NCBI RefSeq assembly: GCF_964656455.1
Contig: NC_135717.1
Location: 154,865,793 to 154,929,792, forward strand
Length of the DNA: 64,000 nucleotides
Direction: 5' to 3'
DNA from: Halichoerus grypus
Taxonomy: Eukaryota; Chordata; Mammalia; Carnivora; Phocidae
Shown here: positions 1 to 11,957 of the stretch, one piece after another
Position numbering within the stretch: position 1 is the stretch's first letter
How the letters are laid out: each line of letters opens with the position of its first letter
Notes under the pieces: generated by a model
Told to the model about the DNA's origin: nothing
The model's database searches: none
The model's input: the letters and a program-made list of their open reading frames with translations, nothing else
Position numbers and translations under genes: made by a program

Positions 1-889
1 ACAACAAAGCTTTATTGAAGGTTACAAAAGAAGACCAGAATAAATGCAAAGATGTGATTTCTCCTAGATGTGAAAACTCAATATTGAGATGTCAATTCTC
101 TTTAACTTAATCTATAAATAAAATGTGCTCCCAATTAAAATCCTAATTCAATTTTTTTTAAATGTCATTTATAATCCATCATCTGTATATTAGCTAAAGT
201 AATAGATAAACCCCTAAACTTTATTGGCTTATTACAACAAACGGTTTATTTCTTAGGCAAGTGCAAGAGTTCCCGGTCAGGCTGACTTCCATAAGATCAT
301 TCTGGAAGCCAGGCATCTTTCATTCTGTGGTTCTGGCCTCCTGTTAGATCCTTGGAGTCCTTGGATAGGGACAATGACCATGAAGAAGGCATCCCTCCTT
401 CCCCATCACTTTGGCCTGAAAATGACACATACTGTATTTGCTCACATTCCATTGGTGAAAATTAGTCACATGGTCCTACCTAGATGTAAAAGGCTGGTGC
501 TGAGAAATGTAGTCCCCAAGTAGGGGGCTGGTTTCCAGCAACAATACTACATTATGAGAGAGAAACGTTAGTTTTTCGTGGTCAGCAGGCTATCTCTGCC
601 ATAATGTGTAACAGTAAGTGCAGGAGTAAGTTTTATATGAAGTTAACAGATACTGAAATATACTACAATAGTATAGTAACAACTAAAGTAATATGGTACT
701 GTCAGAGAAAGACAAGTGTTTCAATAGAAAAAAATAGTGGGAACTGAGCTATGTGTATATGGAAATTAAGTATGTAATAAGAATGTCATTTCAAAGAAGT
801 TGGGAATAGATACACTGCTCAGTAAATGGTAATGGAACAATTGGTTACCTAACAAAAATAAAGTGGGTTTCTACCTTATATCATACAAA
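1..889. other. Intergenic, no gene seen
   Basis: AT-rich sequence. About 215-560 has the look of an old LTR-type or DNA-type mammalian repeat (a 'ttattacaacaaacggtttatttctt' style border), but I could not name the family. No exon or promoter is recognisable. Confidence 0.4.
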
Positions 890-919
890 AAGTCTGGGTT
901 ATTAAAAACCCAAACATGA

Positions 920-1167
920 TGGGGCGCCTGGGTGGTGCAGTCAGTGGAGCGTGGGACTCTTGGTTTTGGCTCGGATGGTGATTTCAGGGTCGTGACATCC
1001 AGCGCCGAGTCTGGCTTGCAGTCGGGGCAGAGTCTGCTTGGGATTCTCTCTCCCTCTCCCTCTGTTCTCCTACTCAGGCTCTCTGTCTCTCTCTCTCTCA
1101 AATAAATAAATAAATCTTAAAAACAAAAAAAACAAAAAAACAACCAAACATAAAACACACAAAACAT
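920..1167 (+). repeat. CAN SINE (SINEC), diverged
   Basis: Head 'ggggcgcctgggtggtgcag', CT-rich tract and (aaat)n tail followed by A-rich sequence. The flanks are an unusually long direct repeat (893-919 and 1168-1194). Confidence 0.9.
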
Positions 1168-1596
1168 CTGGGTTATTAAAAGCTCAAACATGAAACACAC
1201 ACACATACCCCATATAGGGAAAAGATCACCTTCATATTGTTATGGGGCAAATATAAGTTGGCATCTTTTAGAAGGGAAATTCAGAAGAATCTCAAATACA
1301 CTTTAAAATAAAATATTTACCTCTTCTGATCCATCCATTTCTTCTCTAGGCATTTATTCTTCAGAAGTATTCAAGTATAGGCACAAAGATATTATTTGCA
1401 GCATTCTTTGTTAGTACATTGGAGCAATCCGTACATACAATAAAAAGAGAATGTATTACATGAATTATAATAAATCCATACCATGGTACTGTTTGGTCCT
1501 TGAAAAAAAATGAAGTGGAGGAAGGAGGTCCACCATATAATCTTAATAAGATCACAAATTGCGTGATAATAACTAAAATTGGTTGGGTTCTTAGAA

Positions 1597-1770
1597 TGTG
1601 CCAGGCTCTGTTTTAAGTGATTATGAGTATTCATTTTTTACAATAATGCTATGACATGTGTACTAATATAATTTTCATTTTAAAGATTAGAAAATTTTGG
1701 CATTGAGATGTATAGTAACTTACCAAAGGTAACTCAGTGGTAGAGCTGGGATTTACATTGAGATGGTGTT
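1597..1770 (-). repeat. MIR relic, antisense
   Basis: Reverse-complement MIR features: 'gtgccaggctctgttttaag', a weak 'cattttaaagatt' and 'cagtggtagagctgggattt'. Confidence 0.75.
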
Positions 1771-1988
1771 GCATAAAGGCCATGCTCTCAAGCAGTATGC
1801 TATCCTGATTCTGCATAGTATGATACCATTTTTGTTTTTAAAAAAGGCATTTTTATGTGCTTATTTCAAGAAGTGTGAAAAGATACCCTATAATGTAATA
1901 GTAGTTACCCCACCTAGTGGCAGTAGTTATGGAAAGTCTTTTACTTTTTGTTTCTATAGTTCAATCTTTTTAAAAAAAACATGTATTC

Positions 1989-2199
1989 TGGGGCGCCTGG
2001 GTGGCTCAGTCGGTTAAGCGACTGCCTTTGGCTTGGGTCATGATCTCAGGGTCCTGGGATCGAGCCCCGCATCGGGCTCCCTGCTCGGCAGGAGGCCTGC
2101 TTCTCCCTCTCCCACTCCCCCTGCTTATGTTCCCTCTCTTGCTGTCTCTCTCTCTGTCAAATAAATAAATAAAATCTCAAACAAACAAACAAACAAAAA
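1989..2199 (+). repeat. CAN SINE, nearly full length
   Basis: Well-preserved tRNA-like head with A and B box remnants, (CT)n and an (aaac)n tail. The target duplication 'acatgtattc' is present at 1979-1988 and 2200-2209. Confidence 0.95.
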
Positions 2200-2329
2200 A
2201 CATGTATTCCTTGTAACATAATAAAATCTTAAAGTAAAAGTTTAAATTTGATGACATATGTTGAAGTGTTCCAAGCTAGTGTAATCATTAAGATTTAGTA
2301 CCCAGTGAAGTATCTTGATTAAAACTTGC

Positions 2330-2520
2330 TTGGAAGCCTGGGTGGCTCAGTCAGTTGAGCATTGATTTTGGCTCAGGTGATGATCTCAGGGTCATGGGCT
2401 CCGGCCCCAGCATCAGCTTCTGCTCAACAGGGAGCCTGCTTTAGAGTCTCTCCCTCTCCCACTGCCCCTCCCTCCTCACACTCGCCCGACTCTCTCTCTC
2501 TTTCAAACAAATAAATCTTT

Positions 2521-2568
<48 letters not shown>
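2330..2568 (+). repeat. CAN SINE with a (CA)n tail
   Basis: A diverged SINE ending in 'aaataaatctttaaaa', which runs into a (CA)n microsatellite at about 2524-2568. Flanking 'aacttg' on both sides suggests the (CA)n grew within the tail. Confidence 0.85.
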
Positions 2569-2569
<1 letters not shown>

Positions 2570-4226
2570 CTTGTTGAATGACTGAATGACCAACCTTTTC
2601 TATTAGTCTCTAAACTCTTCAGGTCTATAGACTGCATTTTATATCCAATTAGTCCTTCCTTTGTTATTGTGTTCTCACTCAATAAATACTTGTTAAATTT
2701 AGGTATATACATACACCCATTAAATTTAAATGTTCTTACTTCTTTCTTGCCATAGCTTTCCCCCCTTCTTTTCATCATAGTCTTAAACGTTCGCCTAAAT
2801 TTTGTTTATATTATTGACTTAGAAAATTCAGTCTCTCGTAGTACATCTCCTCAATAGTAGTTATCAATGCATATTAGGAATAAATATTTTCAGTAGCATG
2901 TTATGATTTTCATTACTAATGAAGTGAAGCTAATAATGCAAAACTAATCTATAAATCATCTTTGAGTTCCAAGTTGTGAAATAATATTATTGAATTTTAG
3001 AGCTCATAAGCTTTCCCTTGCTTTGGGAAATCAGTTTTAATTTGAACTGATTGAAATCTAAAGGTACTGTTTCTTTGCTTTAGAGAATATTGTATTTAAA
3101 AGATAAGGATTTTGCTTCCAATGAGAAGAACATCTTTTGCATTTGAGAGAAGTCTGGAGACTCTGGAACATACTGTGACAATCCAGTGCACTTAGCAACT
3201 GAAAGAGCGTGGGCTGTGAATGTGTGGAGCCTAGTGACATTAAGAAATCAATTTGCAAAGAGGTGGTTTGAAATTTGCAGACTTCTTTTCAAGGTGTTGT
3301 GAAGAGGTGTTGAAGCCACCAAATGATTAGAAAATGACATGCATTTCACTGCTTGTATAATATTCTGTAGCTCAAATTTCCCTGCTCTCTCTATATGTCT
3401 GTTCATTCATTCATTCAATCATTCATTCATTTAACAAATGTTTGTAGAGTATCAGGCACTGTTCTAAGCACTCAGGATACAACAATCAGCACACCAAAAC
3501 AAAAACAAAAGCACAAATCCCAAGACCCAAAACCCAACCCTGGCCTCACTATCAAATTCTATTAATTCTTCACTGATTATGGCTTCACTTTTCAGTTCAT
3601 TCAACCACAGCCTTGATTCAGGCCCATTGTGATTAGGAATCATAATTAAGGAGTTAGAGATTGATATATAATTGATTAACTTGAAAGTATCTGTTAACTT
3701 TGGAAGTAGAACCAAACATTCTTAACAATACCCGTAGTTGCTGTTTATTCCTGAAATATAGACATATGAAAAGAAGAATTCTAGGTAAGATGATGAGGGA
3801 TTCACTGGTGAGCCCTGGGAAGAAGAATGTATTGTTTCAGTGGGCTGATGATGTCATTTGGGGCACAGAGTTTTATGAACTGCACTGGTGATGTGTGGCT
3901 CTGACTGGTTAATTGAGAGTTGAGATGAATATATGTATTTATACAGGTAAGCACTCTGAGGCAGAAAACAAAACTTGTGCTTGTTTTGATCTGTTTTGAT
4001 CTGTTTCCTGCTGAACTATCACCTTGGGGAATTGAAATATCATCTCTTTCTCACCTGCAATTGTTTCTCATCTGTTTTTCTTCTACTTTATATGTACCTG
4101 TATTCTGTACTTAATATGTCATTTTCTGCAGTTTATTGCTTCAGAGTTTTTCCTCTTACCACAGGTATGTTGCATTTTACTAGAGAAAATCAAAGCCACC
4201 AGGTAAATATGGAGTAATGTCTAAGA
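2569..4226. other. Intergenic, no gene seen
   Basis: Mostly AT-rich unique-looking sequence. About 3401-3480 is an (attc)n stretch joined to an L2/MIR-age repeat end ('gtatcaggcactgttctaagcactcag'). No exon recognised. Confidence 0.5.
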
Positions 4227-4447
4227 CAGAGTTGGCAAACTATGGCCTGCAGACCAAATCTGGCCAACTGCCCTTTTTTTGTAAATAAAGTTTTATTGGA
4301 ACACAGCCACACTCATTTATTTACTATTGTCTGTGGCTGCTTTGGGGCTACAGTGTTGGCAGGATTGAGTAGTGGCAACAGAGATCTATGGCCTGAAAAG
4401 CCTTAAATATTTATTATCTGGTGCTAACAGAAAGTTTGCCAGCTGTG
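4227..4447 (+). mobile_element. hAT-type (MER/Charlie-like) non-autonomous DNA transposon
   Basis: Inverted ends 'cagagttggcaaac' and 'gtttgccagctgtg' enclose the familiar 'taaataaagttttattggaa' core. Flanking 8-bp sites gtctaaga (4219-4226) and ttctaaga (4448-4455) match at 7 of 8 positions, as expected for a hAT target duplication. It is an old element with no coding capacity. Confidence 0.8.
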
Positions 4448-6358
4448 TTCTAAGAAATTAAATTACTTGAAGATATTTGGGGAAAAGGTGTTTTGAAGTT
4501 TGTGGCTTTTAAAAGTTTTGGCATACTTAAGTGAAAGCAAATCAGCGGACTCTCACTCCTTTTGTATGTGTGTGTGTGTATGTGCATGTGTGTGTGTGTG
4601 CATGTGTAAGACCCAGAGTTGAAACAAATTCATAGGTGGTGAGGAACTGGAAAAAAACTGGAACTTTTGTTGACAGGGAACCTGGTGATTTTAGCATTGT
4701 ACTTGTGACACTGTTAAGAGGGTTTGTTATTGAGATGAAAATTGAAAATGTGGATAAACAGAAATCTAATATTTCTCTAGTAATTTTTCAGAGTTCTGCA
4801 AACAAATCTTTTGAAAAAATGAGCTTGTCACCTTACCAATTGCTTTTTGTATTATTACCCAAACAATCAGTGGCTTACATTGTAGGCTCTTCACTAGTTT
4901 TAATTCATTTAATCCTTACAACAACCATATGAGGGAATTGCTATTCCTTTTATCTCCATTTTACAGATGAGAAAACTGATGCACAGAAAGATAAAATGCA
5001 TTTTCCAAGGTCACACGACTAACAGGTGGTTGAGCCAGGCAGTCTGATTCTAGAGCCCATGTCCCTAATCACCACAGTGACCTTGACAGTGAACTTGGTG
5101 ACAACACTATGGCAACCACAATGAAGGAATCAATAACAAGCACCAGTTGTCCATCTAAACAGTATAAGATATGCATACATGTTTACTTATTATATGAGTT
5201 CAATAATTAAACCTTGGTATTTTTTGTTTAAAAAATAAGACACTTGAGTAATAACTGCTTGAAACTACTCTTTATACCCTTTTAGCAATATTTAAAAATA
5301 ATCAAGCAAATTTGGGAGGAAAAAACAACTTGTTTGACTAATGAAAGGAGAAAAGTCTTGGTAAAGAGTACTATAATGATAATAAAAATTGAATAGAAAA
5401 AAATTGTTTGCATCTTCCTTTGAGGTTATTTTATAAAGTGCAATGAAAATCAAAGCTCACATAATAGAAGAAAATTTGTGAAGCCCCTCTATTGCAAAAC
5501 TGAAAAGTAGCCTTTTCTAATGATGCCAGCAAATAAGCAGGAGTTGTAGTGAGTAATTAGCTGAGGGAAGAGGGTCAAGGAGAACGTTCTAAGGAACCTC
5601 AAAGCTGTTAATAGCTGGATAGGCTGAGCCTTGAGTAAAGCTGGAGCTAGGAAGGGGTGTGTGAGTGTATGTGTGTGTTGTATATTGGGGAGGAATGCTG
5701 ATGCTGGTAGGGGTATGAGTAAGGTGTCATGAGAAATGGGCTAGTTAGTGGTCTTCAAATTTTCTTGCTTATTCCTTAAAAGAATTTGCAAAAATTCTAT
5801 ATTTCTTGCATATTTTAAAATAGGTGTTGTGAATATTATATTGGCAATAAGTCTTAACATGAGTAGGGATGTGGTTATGGTGCCTTGCTTAAACTAAACA
5901 GTTGTTTCATTGTTCCATTAATGCCTCATGGTAAGATTCTAGATACCTTTCTTTTGTCAAAAAGATAAGAACAATGGTGAAAGGGGAAGAGGAGAGAGAA
6001 CTTTGACTGCAGGTCCCTTTGAAGGCACATAAATATGTGGAAAATATGAAAGTGGAGGATCTGGAAATTGACTCACTTAAAACCAGGGTCTGGATTATCA
6101 GGAAAAACTTTATATATGGAGTTACAGAATTAAAGTCAATGCAGGAGACCCATGGAACAATATCAAGCTGTTTGAGTGAGCATGATTGGATTTACGTTTT
6201 AAAAGATCTTTCTGGACACTTTGTAGAATCAGTTGGAGAAAGGCCATATTGGAGACAGAAAGACTAGTTAGGAGGTTTTTGCAGAAACGTCAAAAGAAGA
6301 TGAAGGCCTGAGCTAGGGCTAGAACTGTGGAGATGAAGAAGAAAAGACAGCTTAGTGT
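4448..6358. other. Intergenic with small relics
   Basis: Holds a (TG)n tract at about 4566-4604, an antisense MIR relic at about 4895-5070 ('cattttacagatgag'), and near 6200-6290 a piece of an ancient repeat ('agatctttctggacac'). The rest is unassigned and no exon is seen. Confidence 0.5.
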
Positions 6359-6895
6359 AGTGTCGTCCAATAGAAATATAATGCAAGCCACAAATGAGAG
6401 CCACGTATGTAATTTTCAATTGCCTAGAAGCCACATTAAAAAGGTTTGAAAAGATAAAGTGGAATTAATTTTAATAAAATATTTTATTTAATCCAATATT
6501 TAAAAATATTGTCATTTCACAATGCCACCAATATAAAAATGACATATTTTATATTCTTTTTCTTTATGAAGTCTTTGGGTTTTTTTAAGATTTATTTATT
6601 TATCTGAGAGAGAGAGAGAGAGAGAGAGCGAGTGCACATGGGGGAGGGGCAGAGGGAGAGGGAGAGAGAATCCCGAGCTGACTCCATGCAGAGCCCAACT
6701 CAGGGCTCGATTTAAGGACCTTGAGATCACAACTTGAGTTAGACGCTTAACTGCACCACCCAGGCACCCCTCTTTATGAAGTCTTTGAAATCCGTTGTGT
6801 TCTTCATATTTATAGCACATCTCAGTTCAGACTAGCTGCATCAAGTCCTCAATAGCCACATGTAGCTAGTGGCTACTGTATTGGACAGTGGGGGT
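6359..6895 (+). mobile_element. Old DNA-transposon-like repeat split by a SINE
   Basis: Left part 6359-6577 ('gtccaatagaaatataatg') and right part 6771-6895 (ending 'actgtattggacagtg') form inverted ends of one element interrupted by an antisense SINE. Probably a hAT/MER family; the exact family was not assigned. Confidence 0.6.
6578..6770 (-). repeat. CAN SINE, antisense, with 17-bp target duplication
   Basis: Reverse SINE (tail 'ttaagatttatttattta', (GA)n, head 'ccacccaggcacccc'). The duplication 'tctttatgaagtctttg' is exact at 6561-6577 and 6771-6787. Confidence 0.95.
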
Positions 6896-7125
6896 CTAGA
6901 AATTGGGGCTGGAAGAAATTGGGACTGGAAGTAGGATCGGAGGACTCAAAGATATTGTTGTTTCTTGTTTGGGTCCTACAATGGTAGTATCCAGTGGAAG
7001 GACCAACTGGGTGAGTTGTGGGGACTTTAGCCAATTCATAATTTTAGTCATATTTCCCTTTACTTCCTGCTTTGTAGTAAGCTCAGAGTCATAGTGTTCA
7101 AATTTATGTTTAATGAAGAAAGTTG

Positions 7126-7327
7126 GGGGTGCCTGGGTGGCTCAGTTGTTAAGCCTCTGCCTTTGGCTCAGGTCATGATCCCAGGGTCCTGGGATTGAGC
7201 CCCATGTCGGGCTCCCTGCTCAGCAGGAAACCTGCTTCTCCCTCTCCCACTCCCCCTGCTTGTGTTCCCTCTCTTGCTATGTCTCTCTCTGTCAAATAAA
7301 TAAATAAAATCTTAAAAAAAAAAAAAG
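7126..7327 (+). repeat. CAN SINE, sense
   Basis: Full head 'gggtgcctgggtggctcag', CT tract, (aaat)n and a poly-A tail. Confidence 0.93.
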
Positions 7328-7465
7328 TATTAGTTTTTTACAATGAAAATAATATATATTCACTGTAGAAAGGTTGGAATGTATGGAAAAGAACACAGAA
7401 CAAAAATTCTTGTAATCCTATCTTTCTAGGATAACAAACTATTAATACTTTTACTCTCACATTTT

Positions 7466-7654
7466 TTAAAGATTTATTTATTTATTTGAGAGAGAGAGTA
7501 AGCAGGGGGAGGGGCAGAGGGAGAGAGAGAGAGTCTCAGGCAGACTGCCTGAGCATGGAGCCCCACTCCAGGCTCAATGTCAGGACCCTGAGATCAGGAC
7601 CTGAGCAGAAACCAAGAATCAGACACTCAACCAACTGAACCACCAAGATGCCCC
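7466..7654 (-). repeat. CAN SINE, antisense (first of two at one target)
   Basis: Tail 'aaagatttatttatttattt', (GA)n and head ending 'gatgcccc'. Followed by 'tacttttacatttt' at 7655-7668. Confidence 0.92.
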
Positions 7655-7683
7655 TACTTTTACATTTTAAAAAAGAATTTTTT

Positions 7684-7875
7684 TAAAAAGATTTTATTTA
7701 TTTATTTGACAGAGAGAGACACAGCGAGAGAGGGAACACAAGCAGAGGGAGTGGGAGAGGGAGAAGCCGGTTTCCCATGGAGCAGGGAGCCCGATGTGGG
7801 ACTCGATCCCAGGACCCCGGGATCACGACCTGAGCCGAAGGCAGACGCTTAACGACTGAGCCACCCAGGCGCCCC
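7684..7875 (-). repeat. CAN SINE, antisense (second of two at one target)
   Basis: A well-preserved copy ending 'ccacccaggcgcccc', followed by another 'tacttttacatttt' at 7876-7889. The duplicated target is shared with the preceding SINE. Confidence 0.93.
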
Positions 7876-8479
7876 TACTTTTACATTTTAAAATGAACTT
7901 CTAATTGCATAAGTAATACAGGAATGCCTTTGTTAAAAAAGTAAAAACAGTACAGACAAGTCTAAAGTCTCATTTGATTCCCTACTTCTGATTTCAGTTC
8001 CCTCACAGATGTAACCATTGTGAACAATTTATTGAGTATTCTTTCAGAACTTCTCTCTCTCTCCCCACTCTCTCATAATATATACAGACATACATATAAA
8101 TACAAATATTACAGTATCATTTTATGGTTCTTTTTTAGAGGTAAATGTTAGCATACTGTTCACATCATTCCATACTTTTAAATATAAAAATGTAAAATAT
8201 ATTCAGGTCAAAATATACAGATCTACTACATTTTTTTAGGATGCTGATTGGTATTCAATACTATAGATAAATTATGGTTTATCTACCATTACTCTACTGA
8301 TGCACATTTAGGTTGTTTCTAATGCTTTGCTGTTAAAGGCATTTAATGTTAGGAATGAACGTCTGCTGTACATTGTGTGTGTGTCTGTAAATGCATCCTT
8401 ATACATACTGTAAATGATCACGCTGATTTTAAGACATGAAATTTCTGAGACGTGGTATATTATAGTTTTGGCTACTCCT

Positions 8480-9135
8480 ACAAAGACCATCAAAACTAGT
8501 CCTTTAAACAAGATGGGAGTTTATTTTTATCTCACGTAATAATCTGGGTGTGGGTCATCTAGGACTAGTACTGTAGGTTCACAGTGTTGGGCATCCAGGC
8601 TCCTTCCGTGTTGCTCCTCTGCTTTCCTTAGAGCGTTGCTAGCATTGGCATTCCAGAGAATTTGTGTCTTGGACACATTGTATGCACAGCCTTGGATTTC
8701 TTTGTCTTCACTCAACTGCTGGGCCCTCAACCACTTGCTGCATTCCAGCAGCTGCTGTGGTGACTGACTCCATGCTGGACTGCTTGGTTCCACCACCTGA
8801 AGCTACCATCTGGAGTTTCTGGCTCCTTCCACCACTTTTGAAGTAGGAGGAAACACTATATCACAAGGGATGAGATTCAGCATCCCTAGCAGCTGCCTAT
8901 GCGGCCAGGTGATCCGACCTGGAAGTACAGAGAGGAGTCTGAACCAATGGGGTACAGAAGACAGGAGGAAAACAGCAGGGACATTTTCTCTCCACCTCTC
9001 CTTCTTACAGACTGTTCCAAGATATAAAACATAAAAAGTTATATAGCCTGTTTGGGAACTATTCCACATGGCTGAGCAACTGGCTATGTGTTTCTTTATG
9101 ATTCATTGGCCAGCCTTGTATTTCCTTCCCATCTG
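8480..9135. other. Unassigned intergenic sequence, probably an old repeat
   Basis: Moderately GC-rich, with 'ggctccttccgtgttgctc' and similar phrases that recall dispersed mammalian LTR or DNA repeats. Small ORFs occur on both strands but show no codon-like pattern. Confidence 0.35.
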
Positions 9136-9520
9136 TCCTTGTCTCAGTCTTTTTGAGCTGCTATAACAAAAATACCATAAATTGGATATCTTAAGCAGCA
9201 GAACTTTATTTCTCACAGTTCTGGAGCCTTGATGTCTATGATCAAATCACTGGCAGATTCAGTGTGTGGTGAGAGTCCATTTCCTGCTTCATAGGTGGTG
9301 GTCTTTTGCTGTATCCTCGCATAGCAGATGGGTAGAGGGAGCTCTCTGGGTTCTCTTTTATAACGGCACTAATCACATTCATGAGGGCTCCATTCTCAGG
9401 ACCTCATCAATTGCCAAAATCCCCACCTCCAAATACCATCAGATTAGATTTTAGGATTTAACATATGAACTTTTTTCAGTGTGTGTGTGGGGGCGCAAAC
9501 ATTCAGTCAACAGCATTCTG
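9136..9520 (-). mobile_element. MaLR-type (MST/MLT1) LTR, antisense
   Basis: Reads as the reverse complement of the family: 'gctgctataacaaaaatacc', 'tttatttctcacagttctgg', 'tcttttataacggcactaat', and an end at 'aacattcagtcaacagca'. Non-coding regulatory LTR of an ancient ERVL-MaLR retroelement. Confidence 0.8.
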
Positions 9521-11006
9521 CTCCTGCCCCCCCAAATTCATGTCCTTATTATATGCAAAATATATGCATTCCTTCCCCATAGCCCCCAAAATCTTAACTT
9601 GTTCAAGCACCAACTTTAAAGCCTACGTGTAAAGTCTCATCTAAATATCATCTAAATCAGATATGAGTGAAACTCAAGGTAAGATTCATCCTGAGGCAAA
9701 TTCTTCTCCTGCTGTGAACCTGTGAAACCAAACATGCAATGTGCTTCCAAAATACAATGGGGGGAAAGGCATAGGAGAGATATTTTCTGTCCAAAAGGGA
9801 GAAAAAAAGGCAAGAAGATAGGAGCGACAGGTCCTAGAAGCCTAATGGAGCAAATAACATTAAATCTTAAAGCTGGAGAATAATCCTCTTTGGCTTGGTG
9901 CTCTGCCTTTCGAGCCTACTGGGGTGGCAATGTTGCCCCCACGGCTCAGTGTTACAGCCCCACAGTGGCTCTCCCAAGGTGGTTCTCTGCCCTGGGCTGG
10001 CATCTCTTCTGGACTGGGGTCCCGAGCCTGTGGCCCTTCTAGAAGTCCCATTCTTTGAAATCTATGTGGAAGCATCTCTATGTCCAGGCCCTGTGCATTC
10101 TGCTGCCCAGATATCGCCAATGTTTGCTACTTGCCCTTCTGGAGGGGAGGTCCCTGACGCCTGCCGGAGCTGCCCTTGGGGCTGTCAAGGAGCCTGTGAG
10201 GTGATGGGGTGCTGGGTACGACTCTGTCCCCTGGCCTTTGCACTCTGGGTCTGTGATTGTAGTGCCAGGCCTGCTGGTCTCTGAATTGCCTTTGAGGTCA
10301 TTCCTTTTGTGTCTTGAACACTTGCTCCTGGCCATTGTTGAGATGGCTGATTCATACTAATCTTATCAAATGGTCGCTTGGCCACGCTCTTAGTGTTCTC
10401 TTCCAAACAGCATTCTCATTTTTTACAATATGAATAGGCTGAGAATTTTCCAAATCTTTAGGTTCTGTTTCCTTTTTGCTTGACAGTTCTGTCCTTAAGT
10501 CATTTCTCTCTTCTCACATTTTATTATAAGCAGTCAGGAGGAGCCAAGCTGCACCTTCAACACTTTGCTTAGAAATAGCTTCAGTTAAATATCCAATTTC
10601 ATCATTCACAAGTTTTATCTTCCACAAAACACCAGAATGTGAATGCAATTCATTCAAGTTCTTTGCCACTTTATAACAAGATGGCCATTCCTCCATTGTC
10701 CAATAACATGTTCCTCATTTCCATCTCAGGCCTCATCAAAATGGCCTTTACCATCCGTAGTTCTAACAAAATTCTGTTCAGGATTACTTAGGTATTCTCT
10801 AAGAAGACTGAGGCTTTCTCTTTGGCTCTCCTCTTTTCTTTCTGAGTACTCACTAGAATTTCTCTTAACAGTCCCTTCACAGCAATGTAGACTTTTTCTA
10901 GCATGCACCTCGAAAGTCTTCCAGCCTCTACCCATCACTCAGATCCAAAGTCACTTCCACAGTTTAAGGTATTTATATAGCAGTGACATGTCTTAGTACC
11001 AATATT
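9521..11006 (-). mobile_element. MaLR internal region, antisense, degenerate
   Basis: Directly abuts the LTR at 9136-9520 and continues with sequence typical of MST/THE1 internal regions ('aaattcatgtccttatta', 'gatatgagtgaaactcaagg', 'attaaatcttaaagctgg'). No functional gene remains; the longest ORF (9895-10284) is chance. Confidence 0.65.
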
Positions 11007-11505
11007 TGTATTAGTCAGAGTTTTCCAGAGAAACAGGACCAAAAGGAGATATAAAAATATATATATTTACTCTAAGGAATTAACTCACATGATTATGGAG
11101 GCTGAGATGTTCCATGATCTGCCATCTGCAAATGAGAGAACCAAGAAAGTCAGTGGTATAGTTCACTCCAAGTCCCACATCCTGAGAACCAGAGTTGTCA
11201 ATGGTTTAAATTCCAGCCCAAGACCAAAACCCCAAGAACCAGGAAAGCTGATGTCCAAGGCAAGAGAAAATGGATGTCCCAGCTCCAGCAGAGAGAGCAG
11301 ATTCACCCTTTCTTTGTGTTTTTGTTTTATTTGGAACCTCAGTGGACTGATGGTTACCCACCCACACTGGTGAGATGATCTTCTTTACTCAGTCTATCAA
11401 ATATTTTCCAGAAACACTCTCACAGACACACCAGAAATAATATTTTGCTAGCAATCTGGGCATCCTTTAGCTCAGTCAAGTGGACACGTAAAATTAATCA
11501 TTACA
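11007..11505 (-). mobile_element. LTR-like repeat, antisense
   Basis: Starts 'tgtattagtcagagttttcc' and ends 'aattaatcattaca', giving TG...CA termini over 499 bp. The start resembles a widespread mammalian repeat with 'ccagagaaacag'. The exact family was not assigned. Confidence 0.55.
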
Positions 11506-11509
11506 GTCC

Positions 11510-11912
11510 CTGTCTGACTTCCTATTTCCTTCATTCTTGCCCCAGGGAATTGCATTACCAATTACACAATACCATAAAGTACTAGCACTTAAGCTTTTGC
11601 TTTGAACTCTGTTTTCTAGGAAACCCAGGTTAACACAGAGGAGTGAGCTATAAAAAGTGGACCCTCAGGATGGGATTTTAGAGGTGAATTGCCCACTGTC
11701 TGAAAGCAATAGGGAACCAATTACAGTGGTAGGTGGCATGGTAATAATCCTTGGTATGCAGTGATTTCACCCATAGTTTAATTGTGATGAGATGCAGATA
11801 CAACAAGGTTTTGGGAGATCAAGTAGCTATCGTGTTTAGTCAGTATAGGGGCAATATTAAATAAAGGGATTGTGATGTGGCTTCTTTTGTAGGCATTGAA
11901 AGTCTTGCAGAA

Positions 11913-11957
<45 letters not shown>

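Larger units (their letters stand above)
7330..8345 (-). mobile_element. Antisense L1M-type relic carrying two SINEs
   Basis: Fragments resemble the reverse complement of an old L1 3' region ('gatgcacatttaggttgtttct' near 8300). It is interrupted by SINEs at 7466-7654 and 7684-7875. Low divergence detail is not recoverable by eye. Confidence 0.5.

Noticed and set aside
2524..2568. Regularly repeated sequence as a CRISPR-like array
   Set aside because: It is a plain (CA)n microsatellite, as is 11919-11953. No spacer-repeat pattern exists anywhere in the window.
9895..10284. 129-codon ORF
   Set aside because: Lies within degenerate antisense MaLR internal sequence and overlaps ORFs on the other strand; it looks like chance in GC-richer repeat DNA.
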